Positions 8,691 to 16,895 of a stretch of DNA of 64,000 nucleotides are shown piece after piece (position 1 is the first letter of the stretch; each line of letters starts with the position of its first letter). The DNA comes from Paenibacillus xylanexedens. GTDB lineage: Bacteria > Bacillota > Bacilli > Paenibacillales > Paenibacillaceae. Made by a program: the position numbers and the translations under genes. The DNA is taken from NCBI RefSeq assembly GCF_017874615.1, contig NZ_JAGIKV010000007.1:267203-331202 (forward strand), written 5' to 3'. Below the pieces are notes generated by a model that worked only from the letters and a program-made list of their open reading frames with translations, was not told the origin of the DNA and made no database searches.

Positions 8691-8763
8691 TTCTAGCTCC
8701 AAACAGAACAGCAACCTCGGTAAAATGTTTGTACTCCTACAAACTCCAAAAGGCGGAGGTATC

Positions 8764-9720
8764 ATGAAAAATTCTATCCGATTTTTCTCGGTTCTTCAAT
8801 CCTTTCTCTCTATCGAAAAAGTTACACAGGCTACAAAGGATTCCGGATGTCAGGATACATCACGCTAATTTCCAGTTCCTCGGTTACTTGGGTTCTGGAC
8901 ACTTTCGGTTGTCACAGATGGAAAAGTTATCGAGGCGAGAGCCGAATTCATAAACCGACTCGGTTGTCCGTCATACTATTCCCGTATATCCACGAAAGCG
9001 GACGAGGTTCCTGTTGGGGTATTTAAATAGCTGTTTCATCAGTTGGTTTCTTTTTTAACGATGTTTAAGTCTTTTACTAAAGAACTTTTACTCGACGACG
9101 ATTACCGTAGGGAAACTCATCTATTTTGGGCACCGTACGAAGGTGAAAAAATCCGGAATTAAGATCCTCGATGCACTGCGAGAAAGTGAACATTCGCCTC
9201 AAAAGGTCGCAGAAACGCTGGGATCACTTCAAGATGGACCGAACTCTGAGCAGTTATCCTGATTTTATCATGGTGATGGATTGAGCATATGTGAAAATCG
9301 AGCGACTGAATCGGTTAAAAACCAGCAACCAATCTTATACGATAAGGCTCAGAATAAAGTATATTTGCACCAGAAGCACGCCTTGCACAGACATTAATCC
9401 AAGGACTCGCGCGTAATCCGAGAAATAACGTGTAAGGTGGGTAGGAGCCAAGAACGTCACCAGGTGGTGATTTTTCATGATTTTGGGGGCCAGAAATTTG
9501 AGTGGACACCTATTTGATGAAGGCGAGTAGCGAGCAAATTGCCCAAATGTATAAAGCTCGCTGCAAGTTGAAGTCTTTTTTCGCTGGATCAAGCAAAACC
9601 TAAATGTGCCTAACTTATTTGGTACGACCGAAAATGCGGTTTATAGTCAGTTATATAGCGCTAATCTCTTATGTTATTATCGAGAGCCTCTTTGAGTCGG
9701 CAAAAATGCTATACCCAAGC
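8764..9720 (+). pseudogene. Decayed IS4-family transposase
   Basis: Interrupted frames match one IS4-type transposase in order. The N-terminus is 'FFSVLQSFLSIEKVTQATK' at 8764 and contains a stop. A middle part with 'STKADEVP' lies near 9000. The C-terminus is 'FFRWIKQNLNVPNLFG' near 9575, continuing with 'TTENAVYSQLYSA'. Many stops and frameshifts separate these blocks, so the gene is inactive. The conserved FFRWIKQNL motif surrounds the third catalytic region of DDE enzymes. Confidence 0.75.
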
Positions 9721-10199
9721 ATGTAGAGATTGCATTTATTAGTTTGTTTCTTCAGAGCAATTGCCCCTAAAATGTAGAATAAGGATGCAACAGGATCTTT
9801 TTTTAAGTTGGAGTTTTTCACCAAAATGGATTTACTTAATTATGATATTTAACAGGCTTAATTTTGAATAATCCATGCTTTCGAGCCATCGAGTTTCCCG
9901 CATTCATTTTTTTGAATAATATTAATTTTTTCAAATGTTGTATGCTTCTTTTTTTCAATAAAAATGCTCTCCATACAGTAGCAGATTTTTATTATTTCAC
10001 CTGTCTACTATATGGGGAGCATATCACTTTTGGGACAGGCCCTCTTTTTATATACAGATATTAGACTCAAAGTTTAACCAACTAGACATATTAGCTGTTC
10101 CAATAGATACTGATTTGTTATACCTTTTACACGGGAAAAGGTACAGTGTATTGATTCCGACGCTGGGCAGCTAACGGATCCAAAAACAAACCTAGGACT
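9721..10199. other. AT-rich stretch, no recognised content
   Basis: No gene, RNA or repeat could be supported here. Short open frames in this stretch have no family signature or ribosome binding site, and it is probably decayed mobile DNA. Confidence 0.5.
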
Positions 10200-10730
10200 T
10201 CAACATGCATTCTACTCAAATTAACGAATTATTAAATCACTTTTTCTATCTTAATCATCAGTCTAGATATCGCCAAATTCAAACATGTGGCTCGTGCGCA
10301 AGACTACCGCGGAGTCGAATTTAGGAAATCAATTCTCGAGAAGGATTTGAATACTTCGTTAGCAGGTTTGAATAACTGGGGGCAGAGCAAGGCTTTCAGG
10401 AGGATATCGTCAGCATAGAGCCTACAGACCACTACTGGCTAAATTTTGCTCATTTCTTAAGAGAACAGTAAGTAAAGTATGCTTGGTTAATCCTCTCCAC
10501 GTAAAGAAAAACAAAGAATTTGATGGCAATTCGCCAACCGAAGATAAGGATCAAAGTCGCAAATATAATTTCTCAACTGGGCAAAGACGGAAGGCACACC
10601 GTGCCCAATCTTCCTCAGTGTATCTACGCTTTACTACAGGAAGCGGTGAATCTTACGGTAAATACGATTGCATGTATTGGATCTAAAGATCGCTTATGGA
10701 GGTCAGCTCCCATGTCTGATGTATGAGTAG
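10200..10730 (+). pseudogene. Decayed IS110-family transposase
   Basis: Fragments in several frames read like an IS110 N-terminal DEDD domain: 'EDIVSIEPTDHYWLNFAHFL' (10410), 'VNPLHVKKNKEFDGNSPT' (10486) and 'DGRHTVPNLPQCIYALLQEA' (10590). Frameshifts and stops separate them, and the C-terminal domain is missing. Confidence 0.75.
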
Positions 10731-10973
10731 TGTTCAGGTAAGCAATTTCCTATGACAAAATCCTATTCGAAAGATGTGTATTATAAATGCTTTATACTAA
10801 TTCCCAGATTAGAACTGCAAATTTTACAGAATCTTTAAAACACATATTGAAAGTGGAAATCGAAAAATATAAAATGATGTTAAATATTATGGGAAATGAA
10901 AATTAAGACTAAGGGGACATAATGAGTGTTAGTTATATACAGTGATGTATAGGTAACTGAATCTTATCAAAAT

Positions 10974-11019
10974 ATTCAGAAACTATTGGATGATAAAAGT
11001 CTTCCAATAGTTTCTGAAT
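10974..11019 (+). promoter_or_regulatory. Long hairpin upstream of the core operon
   Basis: A perfect 17-bp inverted repeat (ATTCAGAAACTATTGGA and its complement) with a 12-nt loop lies about 110 nt before the first operon gene. There is no T-tract after it, so it may be an attenuator, an mRNA-stabilising structure, or a trace of a mobile element rather than a simple terminator. Confidence 0.5.
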
Positions 11020-11126
11020 TTAATGGTTATATATCTAATTCACAGATTACTTTTTATCTCTAAGAGATTTAACGGTCATCGTAAAAATGATTGAATAGAA
11101 AGATTAATTATAGCGGGGTGATGCTA

Positions 11127-11867
11127 TTGATTTTGAATAGTGAGAATCAAGGAGAAATAAGCTTTCTATATTGTTCTCCTAGATGTGTAATGCATCAAAT
11201 AAAGGGTATCCCTGATGATATAAGTTTTGCTGGTGCAAGTAAAAAACATAATTTAGGCGTGCGATTTAAGAATAAGTTTTACTTAGAGCGTTTGGCTCAA
11301 AATTGGGATGCAAATATTCATGATTTTGGAGTCACTGTAGTGAGAGAAAAAGTTGTTGAAACTGGTATTGTATTAAACAAATTAAAGCAAATCAGTCACC
11401 CAAATTTATTGAAAATAATAGACATGTGTCTTTGCACAGTTGTTATTGAATACGTTGATGGTATACATCTAAGTACAAAAAAAGGGGAATGGATACTTGG
11501 ACCGTTTTCTAACACGATAGACTACGTTGATTTGTGTAATGAGGAAGATTTGTTTTCGGTAATTAGAAAATTGGGACAAGTGCTACTAGTATTACACGAA
11601 AATGGAATCTGCCATACAGATCCGACTGACCACAATGTTATGATTTCAAACCTCTCAGGTGAGCCAATACTAATTGATTTAATAGGCGCGATGCCCTATA
11701 CGAAGGAACTGGAATTGCTTGATAATGTGGTTTTTTTGAATCACTTAGTAATTCCTTTGGCGGCTCGAAAGGGGATTCAATTGCCTGATTCAATTGTTCG
11801 ACCAAAATTAAACAATTCTATTATAGAAAGACTTGTTACATATCTGGGTGAAACCATCGGACGTTGA
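11127..11867 (+). CDS. Protein-kinase-fold phosphotransferase, first gene of core operon
   Basis: About 247 aa. Kinase landmarks are visible. 'VVREKVVETGIVLNKLKQISHPNLLKI' fits a beta3 Lys and alphaC Glu region. VVIEYVDG fits the hinge, 'LHENGICHTDPTDHNVMI' the catalytic loop (H-D....N form), and LIDLIGA stands in place of DFG. It therefore resembles Bud32/InaA/aminoglycoside-phosphotransferase-like small kinases rather than Ser/Thr kinases. The likely role is ATP-dependent phosphorylation of a small molecule or partner of the pathway. I prefer TTG 11127 (GGGGTG 6 nt upstream) to the upstream TTG 11091, which has no good site. The next gene starts 40 nt on. Confidence 0.7.
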   Translation: MILNSENQGEISFLYCSPRCVMHQIKGIPDDISFAGASKKHNLGVRFKNKFYLERLAQNWDANIHDFGVTVVREKVVETGIVLNKLKQISHPNLLKIIDMCLCTVVIEYVDGIHLSTKKGEWILGPFSNTIDYVDLCNEEDLFSVIRKLGQVLLVLHENGICHTDPTDHNVMISNLSGEPILIDLIGAMPYTKELELLDNVVFLNHLVIPLAARKGIQLPDSIVRPKLNNSIIERLVTYLGETIGR

Positions 11868-11907
11868 AAGGACCAATTTAGAAATGGAAGCTTGGGAGAA
11901 ATTAAAT

Positions 11908-12768
11908 ATGAACATTGAAATCTTCTCAGAAAGTATCAAAAAACTCGCTGATCAATTATCTAGATGCAATCTTTCTTTTCATAGATGGAATGATCGGCAC
12001 TTATTGGATAGTAATGACGTTGAAGAGATAGCGCAGTTCTTTTTCATTGGAAACTCTATAAATTATAAATTTTGGTACAATTCATCTCAGCAAAAGTATA
12101 AATACAAAAATTATACAGGCTCAGCAGCAATGTGGGCGTCGATGAAGGATAAAAAAAAATTAATAAATCTGGAAAGTATCGCTTCGGGTAATAATATTGA
12201 GATGATTCTTGATCCATTACTTCCCATGAGAACAGAAAGAACAAAATCGCTCTTAGAGGCGGGGGAAGTTTTGCTTGACTCATTCTCAGGCAGTGTGTTG
12301 AAACTATGTGACCAAGCAGAATGGCACGCGCCAACAATAGTAGAAATTATTACAGAACATTTTCCTATGTGGAAAGATCAACAAAGGAAAATTAAATTTA
12401 ATAAACGAGCACAACTATTTGTTGCAATGCTGCATGGAAAATTGGGTGCAGAATCAAAAATCCGAGATATTGATAAATTGAGTTGCCTCGCAGATTATCA
12501 ACTTCCTAGGGTACTGAGACATTTTGGTGTTTTAAATTATTCAAATAAATTAACGCAAACCATTGACAACGAAATCTTAATTTGTAGAGACAGTGATCTT
12601 GAAATTGAGATACGGTTGGCTACGATCGAAGCGATGGATTTAATATGCGACGAGTTAAAGATTAAGCATAACTTGCGTGTTAGTCCAATACAACTGGACT
12701 ATATTCTATGGGCACAAGCAAAAGGAATCTCAAAACCACACCATCTCACACCTACAATAGCCTATTAA
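11908..12768 (+). CDS. Queuosine-salvage-type nucleosidase (DUF2419)
   Basis: Family blocks of the queuosine salvage protein (Qng1/DUF2419) are visible: 'AQFFFIGNSINYKFW', 'GSAAMWASM', 'FNKRAQLFVAMLHGKL', 'LADYQLPRVLRHFGVLNYS', 'EIRLATIEAMDLI' and 'IQLDYILWAQAKG'. Eukaryotic members hydrolyse queuosine 5'-phosphate to queuine and ribose phosphate. ATG 11908 is chosen because GGGAG lies 9 nt before it and it removes the overlap with the kinase gene, giving 286 aa. Next to a GTP cyclohydrolase II gene, it may cleave a ribosylated pyrimidine or deazapurine made in this pathway; that substrate is inferred. Confidence 0.8.
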   Translation: MNIEIFSESIKKLADQLSRCNLSFHRWNDRHLLDSNDVEEIAQFFFIGNSINYKFWYNSSQQKYKYKNYTGSAAMWASMKDKKKLINLESIASGNNIEMILDPLLPMRTERTKSLLEAGEVLLDSFSGSVLKLCDQAEWHAPTIVEIITEHFPMWKDQQRKIKFNKRAQLFVAMLHGKLGAESKIRDIDKLSCLADYQLPRVLRHFGVLNYSNKLTQTIDNEILICRDSDLEIEIRLATIEAMDLICDELKIKHNLRVSPIQLDYILWAQAKGISKPHHLTPTIAY

Positions 12769-12793
12769 GGTATTAAGGACTAAGGAGCATATA

Positions 12794-13636
12794 ATGGAAC
12801 CTAAATTATCAATTGTCGTTACATTAATCGAAAGAGACGTTGATGATTTATGTAAGCTAATTAATAGTTATTTATTAATGGAACGCATTAATGAAACTGA
12901 ACTATTAATTATGTTTAAAACGCTTTCAGTTGAAAATGAAACACGGATTCAACTGGTCATCAATAATTATAAAAATATAAAAATATTTGTGAGGGAGGGG
13001 TACTCCAGATGTCAACGCAAAGACGAGGGATTGAGGCTTTCATCAACTAAAATGGTAGCTTTTGTAGATAGCGATTGTACATTTGACAGATCTTTTACGA
13101 ATGAGATCCTCGAGATTTCAGGCCAGAAAGTCATTAGGGGTCGAAATATATACATTCATGAAAAGAATCGGTTGTCCAGATACAACGCCATTTATCGAAC
13201 GCTGTGTGACGAGATTTTTTTTAAAAATGAGACATTTTCCCCAAATTTAATTTTTGATAAAGAATTTCTAATACAAGCTGGTGGATGGTCTCATGATAAT
13301 CTTGATAGTCAAGATGATTTTATTTTGAGTCAACGTTTAAAAAGTAAATATGATTTTGAAATATACCATGCTTCAAATGCTGTATTAAATTGTAAAAATA
13401 AAGCTGATGATAAAATTAAAAAATTGGTAAAAACGTGGTTTGGATATGGGGTAGGTTATGGATATCGTCTTTGGAGGGATAATGAGCATATTTTAGTAAG
13501 GCTGAAAAGGTACGTCCCCCCGATCGTCTACACTAAGGACAATAGTTTAAGTTACTTTAGTTTTTCGATATTTCAATGGACTATAGTTTTATGTGGATAT
13601 ATCGTTGGAATATTTAGACACCAAAGTATAAGGTGA
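12794..13636 (+). CDS. GT2-family glycosyltransferase
   Basis: The 280-aa protein begins 'KLSIVVTLIERDVDDL', a GT-A nucleotide-binding start. It carries the metal-binding DxD motif as VDSDCTF (about residue 92) and an acidic 'DSQDDFILSQRL' segment like the catalytic ED of GT2 enzymes. A C-terminal hydrophobic segment (about 252-270) suggests loose membrane association. Sugar donor and acceptor are unknown; GDP-mannose is possible because a GDP-mannose pyrophosphorylase gene lies in the same island. An AAGGAGC site precedes the ATG. Its stop overlaps the region of the next start. Confidence 0.85.
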   Translation: MEPKLSIVVTLIERDVDDLCKLINSYLLMERINETELLIMFKTLSVENETRIQLVINNYKNIKIFVREGYSRCQRKDEGLRLSSTKMVAFVDSDCTFDRSFTNEILEISGQKVIRGRNIYIHEKNRLSRYNAIYRTLCDEIFFKNETFSPNLIFDKEFLIQAGGWSHDNLDSQDDFILSQRLKSKYDFEIYHASNAVLNCKNKADDKIKKLVKTWFGYGVGYGYRLWRDNEHILVRLKRYVPPIVYTKDNSLSYFSFSIFQWTIVLCGYIVGIFRHQSIR

Positions 13637-13644
13637 GGGTGCAT

Positions 13645-14379
13645 ATGAAAACTAATATTAAAACAGGCAAAGATAAAACTCTTTTAGAACTTGAAAAAAA
13701 ATTCACAGTAATTAAAGAAAAAGGTCATTATCTTCATTTATATGGTCCTGTATATTTTCCTATTATATTAAATTACAAAAGATATGTGTTTAATTGGTAT
13801 GTATGGCACAAAAGTGAATATAGTATGACGTTCCAAGAACTGTTAATGGAGTTAAAGAGTCATGGGGCAGAAAGGAACTATAACTCGATTCTGACTTACG
13901 GTAACTTTCAATATTCTGATAATCCACTAGTTAGAATTCATTCGTGCTGTTTTACCGGCGATGTATTTGGCTCTACTAGGTGTGATTGTGGGCCACAACT
14001 ACACCATTCATTAGGGCGAATAATAGATAATGAATCTGGTGCAGTCGTGTATCTTGATAATCATGAGGGTAGGGGCATAGGTTTATTTGCTAAAGCGATT
14101 GCAAATACACTACAAGAGGCCGGTTACGATACATATGAATCAAATAATATTTTGGATTTTGAAGATGATGAAAGATCATTTGATGAAGCCGTAACAATTT
14201 TAAAACATTTTAGAGGACTTCGAGGTATATCGTTACTAAGTAATAATAGAGATAAATTATTATCTTTGGAAAAAGATGGGGTTGTAGTTAATGGCCTGAT
14301 TCGGCTTTGCGGATTCGAAAATGAAGATAACAAAAGATATCTATATTCCAAACAACAGCGAGTTATGAATTATATATAA
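13645..14379 (+). CDS. GTP cyclohydrolase II homologue (RibA-type)
   Basis: This is a stand-alone GTP cyclohydrolase II domain of about 244 aa. The zinc site is kept ('SCCFTGDVFGSTRCDCGPQL', three Cys), as are 'EGRGIGLFAKAIANTLQEAG', YDTYESN and LLSNNRDK. GCH II converts GTP to formate, diphosphate and 2,5-diamino-6-ribosylamino-pyrimidinone phosphate. No RibB domain or other riboflavin genes are near, so a role in the island's own pathway is more likely than vitamin supply. Differences from housekeeping RibA include YLDNHEGRG for YL/HRQEGRG, and SN for AN after the active-site Tyr. ATG 13645 follows GAGGGTG and is preferred over GTG 13633. Confidence 0.85.
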   Translation: MKTNIKTGKDKTLLELEKKFTVIKEKGHYLHLYGPVYFPIILNYKRYVFNWYVWHKSEYSMTFQELLMELKSHGAERNYNSILTYGNFQYSDNPLVRIHSCCFTGDVFGSTRCDCGPQLHHSLGRIIDNESGAVVYLDNHEGRGIGLFAKAIANTLQEAGYDTYESNNILDFEDDERSFDEAVTILKHFRGLRGISLLSNNRDKLLSLEKDGVVVNGLIRLCGFENEDNKRYLYSKQQRVMNYI

Positions 14380-14463
14380 CGATTAAATAAGTCTTAAACA
14401 CGTATTATTGTTTTATTTCGAATTATAAGCGGAGCATAAAGCACCAACAGGAGGTAACTTATA

Positions 14464-14490
14464 GTGACTTCAAAGGTCGTGAAAATTTGA
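14464..14490 (+). promoter_or_regulatory. Eight-codon leader ORF coupled to the PHP gene
   Basis: AGGAGGT (14449-14455) is ideally spaced before GTG 14464, which opens an eight-codon frame (MTSKVVKI). Its TGA (14488-14490) overlaps the TTG start of the PHP gene at 14487. The strong site thus serves a mini-ORF whose end would couple to PHP translation. A past frameshift is the alternative explanation. Confidence 0.45.
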
Positions 14491-15143
14491 TCGATTTGCA
14501 TCAACACACTAATTGCTCGGACGGACTGCTCTCCATAGAAGAAACCATACATCGTTGTATAAATAATCATGTAAAAACTATCTCGATCACTGATCACGAC
14601 TCATTTCAATCACAGAATGATGCAATATTGATTTGTAAGAAAAATAATATAAAGTATATTTATGGGGTTGAGTTGTCGGCTGTTTATGAGAATCAATCTG
14701 TTCACGTATTAGGATATTTTCCAAATTACCCGTCTAGTTCTTTGGAACGGTACGTTGCGAACCAACGAATAATTACTACTGTAAAAGCAAATAGATCCAA
14801 GTCAAAGAGCGTACCGGTTGGATATTATCCAATTGAAGAAATAACTAGATTGATTCACGCTAGCAATGGTTATGCAATACTGGCCCACCCAGTAATTTAC
14901 AGTCCCATCATAAATGAATTAGTATCTATGGTTGATGGTATAGAGTGCATTAATCCAAGCCAAGATCTTGAATTTACTGAAGAGATGATTCAATTATGCC
15001 GAGAATTCAACTTACTTTGTACTTTTGGGACCGATTTTCATGGGATCGAACATGAAAATATTCATAATTATAATTCTTTATGCGAACAATATTCTCATGT
15101 AATTGAACCATTTCTTTCAAAAATACATAGCAGAACCTTATAA
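14487..15143 (+). CDS. PHP-domain phosphoesterase
   Basis: The 218-aa protein has a complete trinuclear metal site for the PHP family: DLHQHTNCSDG, SITDHDSF, YGVELS, ILAHPV and FGTDFHG. The length fits small PHP enzymes such as 3',5'-nucleotide bisphosphate phosphatase or histidinol-phosphatase-like proteins. In this operon it likely removes phosphate from a pathway intermediate. The start is TTG 14487; no upstream in-frame start exists back to the preceding strong ribosome binding site, so translation is probably coupled through the leader ORF. The PHP-like half of the protein at 26546-27595 appears related but has lost metal ligands. Confidence 0.9.
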   Translation: MIDLHQHTNCSDGLLSIEETIHRCINNHVKTISITDHDSFQSQNDAILICKKNNIKYIYGVELSAVYENQSVHVLGYFPNYPSSSLERYVANQRIITTVKANRSKSKSVPVGYYPIEEITRLIHASNGYAILAHPVIYSPIINELVSMVDGIECINPSQDLEFTEEMIQLCREFNLLCTFGTDFHGIEHENIHNYNSLCEQYSHVIEPFLSKIHSRTL

Positions 15144-15154
15144 AGGGGGCACCA

Positions 15155-16882
15155 ATGTTGGATGTTATGTATGTCATCAAACTCTTTCATAGAATCGATA
15201 GAAAAAATTTAAACGTATATATTTTTACAAGCTTACTTACTGCACCCTTGTTATTTATCGAGTTGTTTTTCACCAAATATGTAATCGATATCATCCAGAA
15301 TTATCATGACTTTCAATTTTACCACATATTAATTACGGTTACACTACTTATGATCTTGTTGTATATCAGCGGTTTTAATAGTTCTATGAAAGCGATAGCA
15401 TCTACGAATCTTACAATTACTAGCCTTATAGAATTAGAGAATAGTATTCTGTTAAAAACATCTAAGCTCACAATGTTGGATATAGAAAATCCACAAATTA
15501 AAACTAAACGAGAAAAAGCAAGACGTTTTTCGCTGTTCGGATTAATGGATCAATGGTTTTCCTTTATTATTAACTTTTTTATAGTGGGAACATTGGCGCT
15601 TATAGTATGTTTATACGGTTTTTACTATTTAGTTATTGCAATTTTTATTGTATTAATCATCCAATTAACTATTTCAAGCTATGTATCAAAGAAGGTTGAG
15701 TACATTCGCCAAAGCCAAAGCTCCTCTCAACGAGTTATTAATTATTTAGTCGAATTGCTTACAAATAGAAATACGACTCAAGAAGTTAGGATATATGGAA
15801 TGCAATCTTATTTATACAATGAAATAAAGGGGATTTTTATAAAAAATTATGAGGTAATTCAAAAAAAAGTTATATTCTCGGAATCCATAAATTTCACACA
15901 GAATTCAATTAACACATTATTAAATGGTGGCACGCTTATAGCGCTTGTTTTAGTACTTGGAAGTAATGGGAGTAGTGTTGGATTATTTGTAATATTATTT
16001 CAAATTACAAATCAATTGTTTGTTACAATTCCATCATTGAAAAAGGGGTTTACAGATTATACAGCAAGTAGATTGCGCTTTCAAGATTATCTATCCTATA
16101 TAAAATTAGACGAACAAACTACTTTGATGCAAGATATCAAAGGGAAAACGGGTCTTATAGGAGTGGAGATAAATAACATTAATTTTAGTTACGGTGATAA
16201 ATCTAAAAAAGTCTTAAAAAATATTGATATAAATATTAATCCTGGTGAACGAATTGCTTTTGTAGGTGATAATGGATCAGGCAAAAGTACACTTGTTAAG
16301 TTGATTTTAGGTTTATATAATCCAACCGATGGAAATGTAGATTGGATTAAAGATGGCCATAGACTGAATGGAAACCAAAAGAATATAAGAGTTGTATTTC
16401 AAGACTTCGCACAATTGCTTAGACCCATACGTGAAAATGTTGCATTAGGTGATATTACAGCAATTAACGATGATTCAAGGTTAATAACTGCAATAGAAAA
16501 AGCAAAAACGGATATTAACGGTACAGATCTGGATAAAATGCTCGGACCTCAGTTTGGAGGAGTTGATTTATCTGGCGGGCAATGGCAAAAACTCGCCATT
16601 GCAAGGGCGTATTTAAATGAAAGTTCTCTAACTATCTTTGATGAACCAACTGCCGCAATGGATCCATATTCGGAACAGAACGCATTTAACACATTTATTT
16701 TGTTAGGGGATAAGCAAACTTCAATTATAGTTACGCATAGACTATATATGGCTAAACAAGTAGACAAAATATTTTTATTTGAGGATGGAGAGATCATTGA
16801 AAGCGGAACTCATGAAGAACTAGTAAAAAAGAATGGCAAGTACAAAAAAATGTATGATTTTCAATCTTCATTGTATATTTAA
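15155..16882 (+). CDS. ABC exporter, fused membrane and ATPase domains (1)
   Basis: A half-size exporter of 575 aa. The N-terminal membrane domain has about six hydrophobic segments (residues 20-300). The ATPase domain has Walker A GDNGSGKST, Q-loop VVFQDF, signature LSGGQWQKLAIARA, Walker B LTIFDEP and H-loop VTHRL. The LSGGQWQK signature form is typical of LanT/NisT-like peptide exporters, but no C39 peptidase domain is attached. AAGGGGG precedes the ATG. It is followed 13 nt later by a second exporter of the same design, so the two may form a heterodimer. Likely role: export of the island's product, or self-protection. Confidence 0.92.
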   Translation: MLDVMYVIKLFHRIDRKNLNVYIFTSLLTAPLLFIELFFTKYVIDIIQNYHDFQFYHILITVTLLMILLYISGFNSSMKAIASTNLTITSLIELENSILLKTSKLTMLDIENPQIKTKREKARRFSLFGLMDQWFSFIINFFIVGTLALIVCLYGFYYLVIAIFIVLIIQLTISSYVSKKVEYIRQSQSSSQRVINYLVELLTNRNTTQEVRIYGMQSYLYNEIKGIFIKNYEVIQKKVIFSESINFTQNSINTLLNGGTLIALVLVLGSNGSSVGLFVILFQITNQLFVTIPSLKKGFTDYTASRLRFQDYLSYIKLDEQTTLMQDIKGKTGLIGVEINNINFSYGDKSKKVLKNIDININPGERIAFVGDNGSGKSTLVKLILGLYNPTDGNVDWIKDGHRLNGNQKNIRVVFQDFAQLLRPIRENVALGDITAINDDSRLITAIEKAKTDINGTDLDKMLGPQFGGVDLSGGQWQKLAIARAYLNESSLTIFDEPTAAMDPYSEQNAFNTFILLGDKQTSIIVTHRLYMAKQVDKIFLFEDGEIIESGTHEELVKKNGKYKKMYDFQSSLYI

Positions 16883-16895
16883 GGAAGGAGAGTCT

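Noticed and set aside
9864..10064. 66-aa open frame in AT-rich DNA
   Set aside because: Low-complexity hydrophobic translation, no ribosome site, and surrounded by decayed IS sequence.
10483..10726. Two overlapping plus-strand frames of about 67 aa
   Set aside because: They are pieces of the IS110 transposase remnant in different frames, not separate genes.
13633..14379. Part of a riboflavin operon
   Set aside because: Only a GTP cyclohydrolase II domain is present; no ribD, ribE, ribH or FMN riboswitch is near, and the gene lies in a different operon context.
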